A stretch of DNA of 7,108 bases, taken from positions 1 through 7,108 of the forward strand of contig DQGV01000118.1 in assembly GCA_003524705.1 (NCBI GenBank), given 5' to 3'. Positions 1 to 5,926 of this stretch are shown in pieces; the stretch's first letter is position 1; every line of letters starts with the position of its first letter. Below the pieces are notes generated by a model, which had not been told where the DNA came from, did not search any database, and saw nothing but the letters and a program-made list of their open reading frames with translations. Source of the DNA: Anaerolineae bacterium (GTDB lineage: Bacteria; Chloroflexota; Anaerolineae; Anaerolineales; Villigracilaceae). A program made the translations under genes and the position numbers.

Positions 1-516
1 CCAATATTGAATCACTGCTGATTCATGTTCGTTATTCAAGCATTTCATCATTACCGGAATTGCACGATGGTCTTTGATTTCTGCCAATGCACGGATTGCT
101 AAAATGCGGACGTTTGTATCCGCTTCTTCCATAACCTTCAACAGGCTCGGCGTTGTGGAGTTTCCGATTTTCACCAACGCATTACTTGCCAAGTTGGATG
201 TAAGTGTATCTTCATCATATAAGGTTTTGATTAATGCTTCAGTGGCTTCTTCGCTGGGATGATTCATTATCGCTAATGCGGTAGCGGCACGGACTGAAGA
301 TGATGAGTCTCTGAGGAGCGGAATCAGGTCTAACGTCTGGGTGTGAGGCGAAGCAGATAATGCCCGAATTGCCCACCAACGTGTATCTTCATTTTGTGAG
401 CGAGTCAATTCTAGTAATGGACCAATCGCCACTTTTCCTAATTCAACGAGAGGAATGATTGCTTTTTCGGCACGTGCATCATCCCCGCTGGTTAAATCAG
501 CAAGGAGTTCTTTCAT
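1..516 (-). CDS. HEAT-repeat (PBS-lyase-like) protein, C-terminus beyond the window
   Basis: The reading frame is open from an ATG at 516-514 to the left edge: 172 codons, no stop, so the C-terminus is missing. The protein is a run of helical repeats of about 30-35 residues with the usual HEAT pattern of a variable loop, then A-x-x-A-L or V-R-x-x-A. Examples are DTRWWAIRALS near residues 46-56, SSVRAATALAIM near 76-87, LASNALVKIG near 109-118 and NVRILAIRALAEI near 134-146. HEAT/PBS-lyase-like repeats form scaffolds for protein contacts or, in some families, bilin lyases. Nothing here points to a partner. No signal peptide is visible, so it is probably cytoplasmic. The start lies one base after the TAA of the upstream zinc-ribbon gene. 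No Shine-Dalgarno sequence precedes it, so translation is probably coupled to that gene. The family call is secure; the function is unknown. Confidence 0.82.
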   Translation of the reverse strand, partial: MKELLADLTSGDDARAEKAIIPLVELGKVAIGPLLELTRSQNEDTRWWAIRALSASPHTQTLDLIPLLRDSSSSVRAATALAIMNHPSEEATEALIKTLYDEDTLTSNLASNALVKIGNSTTPSLLKVMEEADTNVRILAIRALAEIKDHRAIPVMMKCLNNEHESAVIQYW

Positions 517-517
517 T

Positions 518-736
518 TTATTTAGCAGGTGGCGGAACGGGTAATGACTCTTGTGATGTCGAAACCCATTTATCGCCTTCGTCAATGAGCATAACGGGGA
601 TGTCATCTACGATGGGATATTTGCGATTGCAATCTTGGCAAATGAGCCATGAGTCTTTATAGAGTGTGAGGTTGCCCTCTTTTTCGCGCACGCAATTTGG
701 GCAACGAAGTATTTCTAACAGTTCAGCACTGACCAT
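518..736 (-). CDS. Trm112/UPF0434-like zinc-ribbon protein
   Basis: This is a 72-residue protein with two CxxC pairs, C12-P-N-C15 and C33-Q-D-C36, expected to hold one zinc ion. They are followed by the family signature R-K-Y-P-I-V-D-D-I-P-V-M-L (residues 38-50). This is the layout of the Trm112p-like / UPF0434 (YcaR) family. Eukaryotic and archaeal Trm112 activates methyltransferases; the role of the short bacterial members is less clear. The tail after residue 57 is Ser/Pro-rich and ends PPPAK. The inner ATG at 736 is chosen over an in-frame ATG at 769 because AAGGAG lies 5 bases upstream of it and because family members start close to a L-L-E-I-L-x-C-P sequence. The gene is 50 bases downstream of the VanW-type gene and one base upstream of the HEAT-repeat gene, which suggests a shared transcript. 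The protein could be a small adaptor for a methyltransferase encoded elsewhere; that is inference. Confidence 0.88.
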   Translation of the reverse strand: MVSAELLEILRCPNCVREKEGNLTLYKDSWLICQDCNRKYPIVDDIPVMLIDEGDKWVSTSQESLPVPPPAK

Positions 737-741
737 TGTTT

Positions 742-747
742 CTCCTT
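742..747 (-). promoter_or_regulatory. Ribosome binding site that decides the zinc-ribbon gene start
   Basis: Read on the minus strand the bases are AAGGAG, followed by AAACA and then the ATG at 736-734. This is a near-ideal Shine-Dalgarno sequence with 5-base spacing. It favours the inner ATG over the ATG at 769, which has no comparable site. Confidence 0.85.
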
Positions 748-759
748 TTTCAGGCAAAG

Positions 760-768
760 ATTGTACCA
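760..768 (-). promoter_or_regulatory. Possible extended -10 promoter element inside the operon
   Basis: The minus strand reads TGGTACAAT, a TGn extension joined to a hexamer matching TATAAT at five of six bases, 23 bases before the ATG at 736. It could give the zinc-ribbon and HEAT genes transcription independent of the upstream gene. No convincing -35 box is seen and the region is AT-rich, so this may be chance. Confidence 0.25.
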
Positions 769-786
769 TTTTCTATTTTTCGTTTA

Positions 787-2664
787 TTAACTACCACCAA
801 GGCATAAATTAGCTCTTCTAGCTTTTCGTTCGACATTTTCTGTGCCAGGTCCATATTGACAAATTGCCGCCCAGGGTTGGTAGTGAGTTCTAAATTCATC
901 GGTGAAATAAACTTGACCGTTTTGCCAGACTGTGCGAACGACGTGCACATCGGCACCTTCTGCCGCATAATCTACTTGTTCAATTTGATTCGCATCAAAT
1001 TCTGGGTTTTCTTCAAAAATTGGTTCAGGCGGAGATATTTCATTAACGGGACCTGATGTTTCCCATGTGACATTCCTTCCAGTAGATGTGGAATATATTT
1101 TCCATGTAATAGTGCGTGCACCGGGATTGACGTAGGTTTCCATTAACAGCCAATAGGGTGTGTCATTTTGGAATTTGAAATCTACGAGAGGGAAAAATAC
1201 TGCCGCATCTAAACCTGCTAACTCTGTATCTACTGAGCCACTGGCGGTCATTTCATAATATGAAACACGATAGGCGTGTGGGTTTCTTTCTATTACAGGA
1301 AAGCCCGCAAAAAATACAGTGCGAAATAATGTGGTACTGACTTGGCACACACCACCGCCGACGCCTTTAATCGTCCTGCCACCGTAAATGATTAATGCTT
1401 CAGCAAAACCATTTTCAAGGCTAATATCGCTAATGTAATTGCCCATTGAAAATATTTCACCGGGGGCAACTAGCACACCGTGAAAACTCTTTGCGGCGGC
1501 TTCAATGTTTTGAATACGAGAAGCACTAGAACCATAAAAATAAGTGGTGTGTTCGGTTACAAGTTCTACAATTCCTAAATCTGTACCAACAGCAGTATCT
1601 TGCACAGCAGGTGCTTCTTCTGCAACAGATAAATTGACCGTATGTTCACCTCGTAATAACGCATCGTTAATAGCAATAATACTGGCTTCTACATCCATTA
1701 CACGCCCAATGGCAGAAGGAGCAATGGGTTCAATAATACGAGTCTCATCGTTGAAAACAAAGCGTGCATTTTGCGGATGTTGGTCTACAAAGTTTTTTAA
1801 GTCGGTTAATGATTTTCGTAACGAAGCAGGGTCTAAGCCCACTTGCATTTCGGCAACGCCATTATTTTCAATCACACTAACCGCTAACATATTGGCTAAA
1901 ACTGGTACATCAAACGTCCACGGACCGGGGTCACCTGCACGCGCATTTGGAACTGTCACAATTAAAGGTGCACTTAAAATTCTGCGTGCCGCTTCGGCTT
2001 GTGATGAAACATCTAACAATTTTGGGGCAGTTTCTTGAATCACAAGTTGCACTTCACCATCACGAAATGATTGTAATTGTGCACCTAAATAAATTAATGT
2101 AGCATCTAAATTTAATGCCCGTCCATATTGACCAGACTCCGCAATGACATTCGTACCTTCTAACCTTAAGCTCGCTTCTATAACTGATTGATTCACTTGT
2201 GTTGAAATATTTTGTAAATAATTGTAAGCAACGCGTTGGTCAAAAATAACAACGGGTGGGACATCTACACCTAAACCGCCCGCACTAATCTGGCCCGACA
2301 ATGCAGAAAACAATCCACCTTTTCTTCCATAATTATATGCCGCCATCGCGCTAGCAGTTGGGTCAAACACCATGCCCAATTCAGAAGGTGATGCCACCCA
2401 CACACGTTCTCCATCACGAAATAAAACTTTTCCCGTATGTGGATACGAAAGTGTTTGGCTTAACTTCACTGCCGCATCACCGGGCGATAAACCAGAAATA
2501 TCTACACCAGCAACAGAAATTCCGGGGAAAATTCTGCCAGCATAAATTAATTGATAACCAAGCACCCACACAATCACAATCGCAAAAAAAGTTGATATAC
2601 CACCTACAAGTGTAGCCAGTGCTTGTTTTGGAAAATCGTGTTGTAATGGTAAAGATGTATTCAT
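787..2664 (-). CDS. VanW-family protein with YoaR-like peptidoglycan-binding regions
   Basis: This is a 625-residue protein anchored by one N-terminal membrane segment at about residues 16-43, with the bulk outside the cell. After the anchor comes P-G-I-S-V-A-G-V-D-I-S-G (about 47-58), the typical opening of YoaR / putative peptidoglycan-binding domains. Two such regions appear to occupy roughly 48-210 and 215-350. The VanW domain follows at about 365-530 and contains its hallmark G-V-G-G-G-V-C-Q-V-S-T-T-L with the cysteine at residue 440. Around 545-590 a short stretch resembles the G5-type tails seen after VanW domains (E-G-A-D-V-x-V-V-R-T-V). The last 30 residues are basic and contain C602 and C621. 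VanW occurs in some vancomycin-resistance clusters, but its biochemical role is not established and nothing here suggests resistance. A TTG at 2670 is in frame, but it lies only 2 bases downstream of a TATAAT hexamer, so the ATG at 2664 is preferred. It is probably the first gene of an operon with the two small genes after it. Confidence 0.88.
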   Translation of the reverse strand: MNTSLPLQHDFPKQALATLVGGISTFFAIVIVWVLGYQLIYAGRIFPGISVAGVDISGLSPGDAAVKLSQTLSYPHTGKVLFRDGERVWVASPSELGMVFDPTASAMAAYNYGRKGGLFSALSGQISAGGLGVDVPPVVIFDQRVAYNYLQNISTQVNQSVIEASLRLEGTNVIAESGQYGRALNLDATLIYLGAQLQSFRDGEVQLVIQETAPKLLDVSSQAEAARRILSAPLIVTVPNARAGDPGPWTFDVPVLANMLAVSVIENNGVAEMQVGLDPASLRKSLTDLKNFVDQHPQNARFVFNDETRIIEPIAPSAIGRVMDVEASIIAINDALLRGEHTVNLSVAEEAPAVQDTAVGTDLGIVELVTEHTTYFYGSSASRIQNIEAAAKSFHGVLVAPGEIFSMGNYISDISLENGFAEALIIYGGRTIKGVGGGVCQVSTTLFRTVFFAGFPVIERNPHAYRVSYYEMTASGSVDTELAGLDAAVFFPLVDFKFQNDTPYWLLMETYVNPGARTITWKIYSTSTGRNVTWETSGPVNEISPPEPIFEENPEFDANQIEQVDYAAEGADVHVVRTVWQNGQVYFTDEFRTHYQPWAAICQYGPGTENVERKARRANLCLGGS

Positions 2665-2672
2665 AATCAAGA

Positions 2673-2678
2673 ATTATA
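2673..2678 (-). promoter_or_regulatory. Candidate -10 box of the VanW-type gene, possibly leaderless
   Basis: The minus strand reads TATAAT, a perfect -10 consensus, ending 8 bases before the ATG at 2664. A transcript would begin at about the start codon, leaving no room for a ribosome binding site, and none is seen. The hexamer 17 bases upstream (AATTAT) is a poor -35 box. The intergenic DNA is mostly A and T, so a chance match is possible. Confidence 0.45.
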
Positions 2679-2714
2679 ACGAATAAACATAAATGATAAT
2701 TAATAAAATAAGAG

Positions 2715-2720
2715 TAAAAT
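2715..2720 (+). promoter_or_regulatory. Candidate -10 box of the SH3 lipoprotein gene, possibly leaderless
   Basis: TAAAAT matches the -10 consensus at five of six bases and ends 6 bases before the ATG at 2727. No Shine-Dalgarno sequence precedes that ATG, so the transcript may start at or next to the start codon. No good -35 box is visible, and the high A+T content weakens the match. Confidence 0.35.
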
Positions 2721-2726
2721 TAAACG

Positions 2727-3500
2727 ATGAAAACAAAACTACTTTTGACATTATTCATCTTGTTATTGACTTCATGTAACGCACCCGCCTCTGTGCCTAC
2801 GGGTCAAATTGATTCAGCAACCGCAACATCTGCCTCCACTGAGACAATGCCCCCGCCAACGGAAACAGCTACCCCCGTCCCAACTGAGACGAGCGTTCCA
2901 ACATCCACACCAACATCCACTCCGATACCCGTTGTCGAAAGTATGAAAGCAACTGTCAATGCCGATAAACTCGTCTGCCGTTATGGACCGGGTGCAAATT
3001 ATTTATATCTGATTGCATTGAATCGAAATACACCTCTAACTTTAATCGGGCGCGCAGATGGAAACAATTGGGTCTTGATAGAAAATAGAGGACGCTCCGA
3101 TTCGCATGATTGTTGGGTAAATGGTGAGTTTGTGCAAGCCGAAGGTGATATGAAGCATTTGAAAGTTGTTTATCCTGACGGATATAAGATTCCTGTTTCA
3201 CCTTATTATGGACCAACCACTGTTTTAAGTGCCACACGTGAAGGCGATGAAATTACAGTTTCGTGGATTGAAATTATTGTTAGCCCCGGTAAATATGAAA
3301 GCCCAAATATGTTCCCTTACATTGTAGAAGTGTGGCATTGTGTAAATGGTGAATATATTTTTGAAACGCTTGGAACTACTTACCCTGCTATCAAATTTAT
3401 TGACCAAGAAGGCTGTGACCAACCTTCGCATGGACGTGTCTACATTCAAGAAAAACACGGTTATGCTGGTCCAGCGGATATTCCGTGGCCTGGGTATTAA
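2727..3500 (+). CDS. Secreted lipoprotein with bacterial SH3 domain
   Basis: This is a 257-residue protein. Residues 1-17 form a lipoprotein signal: K2 and K4, a Leu-rich core, then the lipobox L-T-S-C with the lipid-bearing cysteine at 17. Residues 18-68 are a low-complexity Thr/Pro/Ser/Glu linker that holds the rest away from the membrane. Residues about 73-138 resemble a bacterial SH3 domain: V-C-R-Y-G-P-G-A-N-Y (83-92) matches the usual N-V-R-x-G-P-G-x-x-Y, and W115 and W130 fit later strands. Such domains often bind cell-wall or surface ligands. Residues about 155-257 form a second domain containing E-I-T-V-S-W and Y-I-V-E-V-W-H-C, perhaps a fibronectin-III-like beta sandwich, ending with a conserved-looking P-S-H-G-R-V-Y and I-P-W-P. 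C84/C129 and C205/C230 could form one disulfide in each domain. It is divergent from the VanW-type gene and 59 bases before the channel gene. The SH3 lipoprotein call is good; ligand and role are unknown. Confidence 0.85.
   Translation: MKTKLLLTLFILLLTSCNAPASVPTGQIDSATATSASTETMPPPTETATPVPTETSVPTSTPTSTPIPVVESMKATVNADKLVCRYGPGANYLYLIALNRNTPLTLIGRADGNNWVLIENRGRSDSHDCWVNGEFVQAEGDMKHLKVVYPDGYKIPVSPYYGPTTVLSATREGDEITVSWIEIIVSPGKYESPNMFPYIVEVWHCVNGEYIFETLGTTYPAIKFIDQEGCDQPSHGRVYIQEKHGYAGPADIPWPGY
2898..2921 (+). repeat. 12-base tandem duplication in the lipoprotein linker
   Basis: Two adjacent 12-base copies, CCAACATCCACA and CCAACATCCACT, differ only at the last base and encode P-T-S-T twice (residues 58-65). 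The identical codons suggest recent in-frame duplication, a simple way for such linkers to change length. Confidence 0.8.
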
Positions 3501-3550
3501 TAGTGCCACTAATCTAATTAACAAGGGTTATAAACATCAAACATTTCAAC

Positions 3551-3554
3551 GGAG
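3551..3554 (+). promoter_or_regulatory. Ribosome binding site of the channel gene
   Basis: GGAG followed by AAACT and the ATG at 3560 gives a 5-base spacing. It supports that start. A weak -10-like TATAAA sits upstream at 3529-3534 without a convincing -35 partner, so the promoter of the glp cluster is not defined. No terminator is seen between the lipoprotein gene and this site. Confidence 0.75.
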
Positions 3555-3559
3555 AAACT

Positions 3560-4276
3560 ATGTTTAACTCAAAAATATTTTTAGCTGAATTGATTGGCAC
3601 ATTTGCATTGGTGTTCATTGGAGCTGGTGCGGGCGTGGCTGGCGCAGGATTATTAGGCGTGGCATTAGCACATGGTTTGGTGGTGGTGACGTTTGCTTAT
3701 ACGTTTGGATACATTTCAGGTACGCACATCAACCCAGCAGTGACATTTGCAATGGCATTGAGTAACAAATTGAAATGGGGTGAAGCCGTGTTTTATTGGA
3801 TTGCTCAATTTGTAGGCGCAGGTTTAGCAGGTTGGTTATTGAGTGCAACGTATGGAGATATTTCAGGTGGTGCTACGGTTGGTTCATTAAGTACATCTGC
3901 CCCGATTCTTGCAATGGCAGTAGAAGCATTATTGACATTCTTTTTAGTCAATGCAATTTTGCATAATACTGGCAAAGGAAATACAGGCGCACTTGCTGGT
4001 TTGGTGATTGGTTTGACTTTAACAATTTCTATTTTAGTTGGTGGACCTTTAACAGGTGCATCATTAAATCCAGCACGAACTTTTGGCACAGCTATTTTCG
4101 CCGCACCAAGTTTTGCAAATGTTTATACTTATGTGGTTTACTTTTTTGGTCCACTGATTGGGGCAACATTGGCTTTGATTGCTTATAACTTTTTATCTGG
4201 TGAAGATGAAACAGTAGAGCCTGTAGTGAAAGAAGCAAAACCGAAACGCACAGTTCGTAAAACAGCTAAGAAATAA
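3560..4276 (+). CDS. Aquaporin-superfamily (MIP) channel, aquaporin/aquaglyceroporin
   Basis: This is a 238-residue protein with six hydrophobic membrane segments and both hallmark half-helices: S-G-T-H-I-N-P-A-V (NPA at 58-60) and S-L-N-P-A-R-T-F-G (NPA at 170-172). Aligned by eye to E. coli AqpZ, the four selectivity-filter residues are H38, I158, A167 and R173. E. coli GlpF has W/G/F/R and AqpZ has F/H/T/R. As I recall, H/I/A/R is typical of some plant tonoplast aquaporins, which pass water and in several cases urea, ammonia or glycerol. The Asp that follows NPAR in GlpF-type channels is Thr174 here, and the late aromatic pair Y194-F195 is also aquaporin-like. The C-terminal tail (about 214-238) is acidic, then strongly basic (K-P-K-R-T-V-R-K-T-A-K-K), and probably cytoplasmic. 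The place directly before glpK and glpD argues for glycerol uptake, whereas the pore residues do not look like GlpF. I therefore leave the gene symbol blank. Confidence 0.93.
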   Translation: MFNSKIFLAELIGTFALVFIGAGAGVAGAGLLGVALAHGLVVVTFAYTFGYISGTHINPAVTFAMALSNKLKWGEAVFYWIAQFVGAGLAGWLLSATYGDISGGATVGSLSTSAPILAMAVEALLTFFLVNAILHNTGKGNTGALAGLVIGLTLTISILVGGPLTGASLNPARTFGTAIFAAPSFANVYTYVVYFFGPLIGATLALIAYNFLSGEDETVEPVVKEAKPKRTVRKTAKK

Positions 4277-4295
4277 ATTAAAGTTGAATAAAATT

Positions 4296-4331
4296 AATGG
4301 ACTGGAATTATTTCCAGTCCATTTTTGTTTT
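4296..4331 (+). terminator. Intrinsic terminator or attenuator between channel and kinase genes
   Basis: A perfect 12-base-pair stem runs from AATGGACTGGAA (4296-4307) to TTCCAGTCCATT (4312-4323), with a 4-base loop TTAT, followed by a T-rich run interrupted by one G (to 4331). This is a standard Rho-independent terminator 20 bases after the channel stop codon. Since glpK starts 23 bases later on the same strand, it either ends a channel-only transcript or reduces read-through into glpK. A TACAAT at 4331-4336 could be a -10 box for glpK but would place the transcript start on the ribosome binding site, so I give it little weight. Confidence 0.85.
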
Positions 4332-4342
4332 ACAATTAAGCT

Positions 4343-4347
4343 AGGAG
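4343..4347 (+). promoter_or_regulatory. Ribosome binding site of glpK
   Basis: AGGAG lies 6 bases before the ATG at 4354, a strong Shine-Dalgarno match with good spacing. It confirms that start codon. Confidence 0.85.
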
Positions 4348-4353
4348 TATTTT

Positions 4354-5856
4354 ATGGCGAAATACATCGGCGCAATTGACCAAGGCACAACCAGTACAAG
4401 ATTTATTTTGTTTAATCATAGTGGCGAAGTAGTTGCAGTTGACCAAAAAGAACATGAGCAAATTTATCCCAAACCAGGTTGGGTGGAGCATGATGCCTTA
4501 GAAATTTGGAAAAATACTCAAGATGTAATTCAAGGTGCGGTTGCAAAAGTGAGCAGTGATCAGTATTCAGTTATCAGTGAGATTGCGGCGATTGGAATCA
4601 CGAATCAACGTGAGACAACGCTTGTTTGGGACAAGAAAACAGGTAAGCCGATTTACAATGCAATTGTCTGGCAAGATACGCGCACGGATGTCATTATCAA
4701 TAAATTTGCAAAACAAGGTGGGCAAGATAGATTTAGAAAAAAGACAGGTCTTCCGCTTGCGACATATTTTTCTGGTCCCAAAATCAAGTGGATTTTGGAT
4801 AATGTCAAAGGTGCGAAAGAAAAAGCCAAAAAGGGTGAATTGTTATTTGGCAACATGGATACTTGGTTGATTTGGAATTTAACAGGCCGCGAAGCGCATA
4901 TTACGGATGTAACAAACGCATCACGGACAATGTTGATGAATCTCAAAACATTGGATTGGGATGATGAGATTTTGAAAGTGATGGGCATTCCCAAAAATAT
5001 TTTGCCGAAAATAAAATCATCTTCTGAAGTTTATGGAGATATAAATTCGGGTGTGCTACAAGGAATTCCCGTCGCTGGTGATTTAGGTGACCAGCAAGCC
5101 GCATTATTTGGTCAGACGTGTTTCAAAGCGGGCGAAGCAAAAAATACTTATGGTACAGGTTGTTTTATGTTATTGAATACAGGCGAGAAACCTGTCCAAA
5201 GTAAAGCAGGTTTGTTAACCACGCTTGGATATAAAATTGGGAATAAGAAAGCGGTGTATGCTTTGGAAGGCTCCATTGCAATTACAGGCGCATTGATTCA
5301 ATGGTTGAGAGATAACTTGTCGCTGATTCAATCATCCCCTGAGGTTGAAGCGTTGGCAAAATCTGTTGAGGATAATGGTGGCATTTATTTCGTCCCAGCT
5401 TTTAGTGGATTGTATGCGCCATATTGGAAATCTGATGCGCGTGGTGTGATTGTTGGATTGACGCGTTATGTCAACAAAGGTCACATTGCCAGAGCATCAT
5501 TAGAAGCGACTGCCTATCAAACACGCGAAGTGTTAGATGCGATGGAAAAAGATTCAAAAGTAAAACTGAAAGCATTGAAAGTGGATGGCGGTATGGTCTT
5601 CAATGAATTGTTGATGCAGTTTCAATCGGATATTTTGAACGTGCCTGTGGTGCGACCAAAAGTTGCAGAAACAACATCATTGGGCGCGGCGTATGCGGCT
5701 GGTTTAGCAGTTGGTTTTTGGAAAGATACCGATGAATTAAAAAAGAATTGGGGACGCGATAAAAAATGGACTCCGAAAATGGACTCAAAACGCCGACAGG
5801 GTTTATACTCAGGTTGGAAGAAAGCAGTGACAAGAACGTTTGATTGGATTGAATAA
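4354..5856 (+). CDS. glpK: Glycerol kinase
   Basis: This is a full-length 500-residue FGGY-family kinase that converts glycerol and ATP to sn-glycerol 3-phosphate in the cytoplasm, trapping glycerol after entry. Visible landmarks are the N-terminal phosphate-binding D9-Q-G-T-T-S-T-R, N-Q-R86-E87-T, W-Q-D-T-R (106-110), Y138, G-D-L-G-D246-Q-Q-A-A-L-F-G, N-T-Y-G-T-G, A-P-Y-W (355-358), and the ADP-site V-D-G-G-M (410-414). R86, E87, Y138 and D246 correspond to the glycerol-binding Arg, Glu, Tyr and Asp of E. coli GlpK. The loop before the catalytic Asp (about 227-241) is short. It lacks the Arg of the fructose-1,6-bisphosphate site of the E. coli enzyme (Gly237 here) and also lacks the His-bearing H-F-Y-G loop phosphorylated by the PTS in Gram-positive enzymes. 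Both classical controls therefore look absent. It lies between the channel gene and glpD, 77 and 70 bases away. The identification is secure. Confidence 0.97.
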   Translation: MAKYIGAIDQGTTSTRFILFNHSGEVVAVDQKEHEQIYPKPGWVEHDALEIWKNTQDVIQGAVAKVSSDQYSVISEIAAIGITNQRETTLVWDKKTGKPIYNAIVWQDTRTDVIINKFAKQGGQDRFRKKTGLPLATYFSGPKIKWILDNVKGAKEKAKKGELLFGNMDTWLIWNLTGREAHITDVTNASRTMLMNLKTLDWDDEILKVMGIPKNILPKIKSSSEVYGDINSGVLQGIPVAGDLGDQQAALFGQTCFKAGEAKNTYGTGCFMLLNTGEKPVQSKAGLLTTLGYKIGNKKAVYALEGSIAITGALIQWLRDNLSLIQSSPEVEALAKSVEDNGGIYFVPAFSGLYAPYWKSDARGVIVGLTRYVNKGHIARASLEATAYQTREVLDAMEKDSKVKLKALKVDGGMVFNELLMQFQSDILNVPVVRPKVAETTSLGAAYAAGLAVGFWKDTDELKKNWGRDKKWTPKMDSKRRQGLYSGWKKAVTRTFDWIE

Positions 5857-5878
5857 CGAGAATCGGGATCCGTTATTT

Positions 5879-5913
5879 GGGAATTGGTTTACAAATTCCG
5901 AATCACAATTCCC
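5879..5913 (+). repeat. Inverted and direct repeats in the glpK-glpD spacer
   Basis: GGGAATTG (5879-5886) and CAATTCCC (5906-5913) are perfect inverted copies that could form an 8-base-pair hairpin with a 19-base loop. A competing smaller hairpin pairs GGAATT (5880-5885) with AATTCC (5894-5899). A near-perfect direct repeat overlaps the right arm: AATTCCGAATCA (5894-5905) and AATTCCCGAATCA (5907-5919) differ by one inserted C. There is no T-tract, so it is not a terminator. It could be an RNA-stability element, an operator, or one copy of a dispersed intergenic repeat. Confidence 0.6.
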
Positions 5914-5926
5914 GAATCATAAACTT

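Noticed and set aside
518..769. Longer start for the zinc-ribbon gene at 769
   Set aside because: The inner ATG at 736 has a strong AAGGAG at ideal spacing and the family begins near L-L-E-I-L; the extra 11 residues contain the translated ribosome binding site.
750..968. A 72-codon minus-strand frame overlapping the end of the VanW-type gene
   Set aside because: It lies in another frame of the real gene, without ribosome binding site or motif.
1544..2038. A 164-codon plus-strand open frame
   Set aside because: It lies wholly opposite the VanW-type gene, has no ribosome binding site or recognisable motif, and its composition is what the antisense of that gene would give.
787..2664. Vancomycin-resistance determinant
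   Set aside because: VanW-domain proteins are common in bacteria without resistance, and no vanH, vanA/B, vanX or vanRS genes are near.
2665..2670. TTG start at 2670 for the VanW-type gene
   Set aside because: It lies only 2 bases downstream of a perfect TATAAT, so it would probably precede the transcript start; the ATG two codons later is better placed.
3805..4089. A 94-codon minus-strand open frame
   Set aside because: It is antisense to the channel gene and encodes no recognisable domain; it is explained by the coding bias of the other strand.
5879..5919. CRISPR repeat or transcription terminator before glpD
   Set aside because: There are only two short imperfect units with no spacers, and no T-tract follows the dyad.
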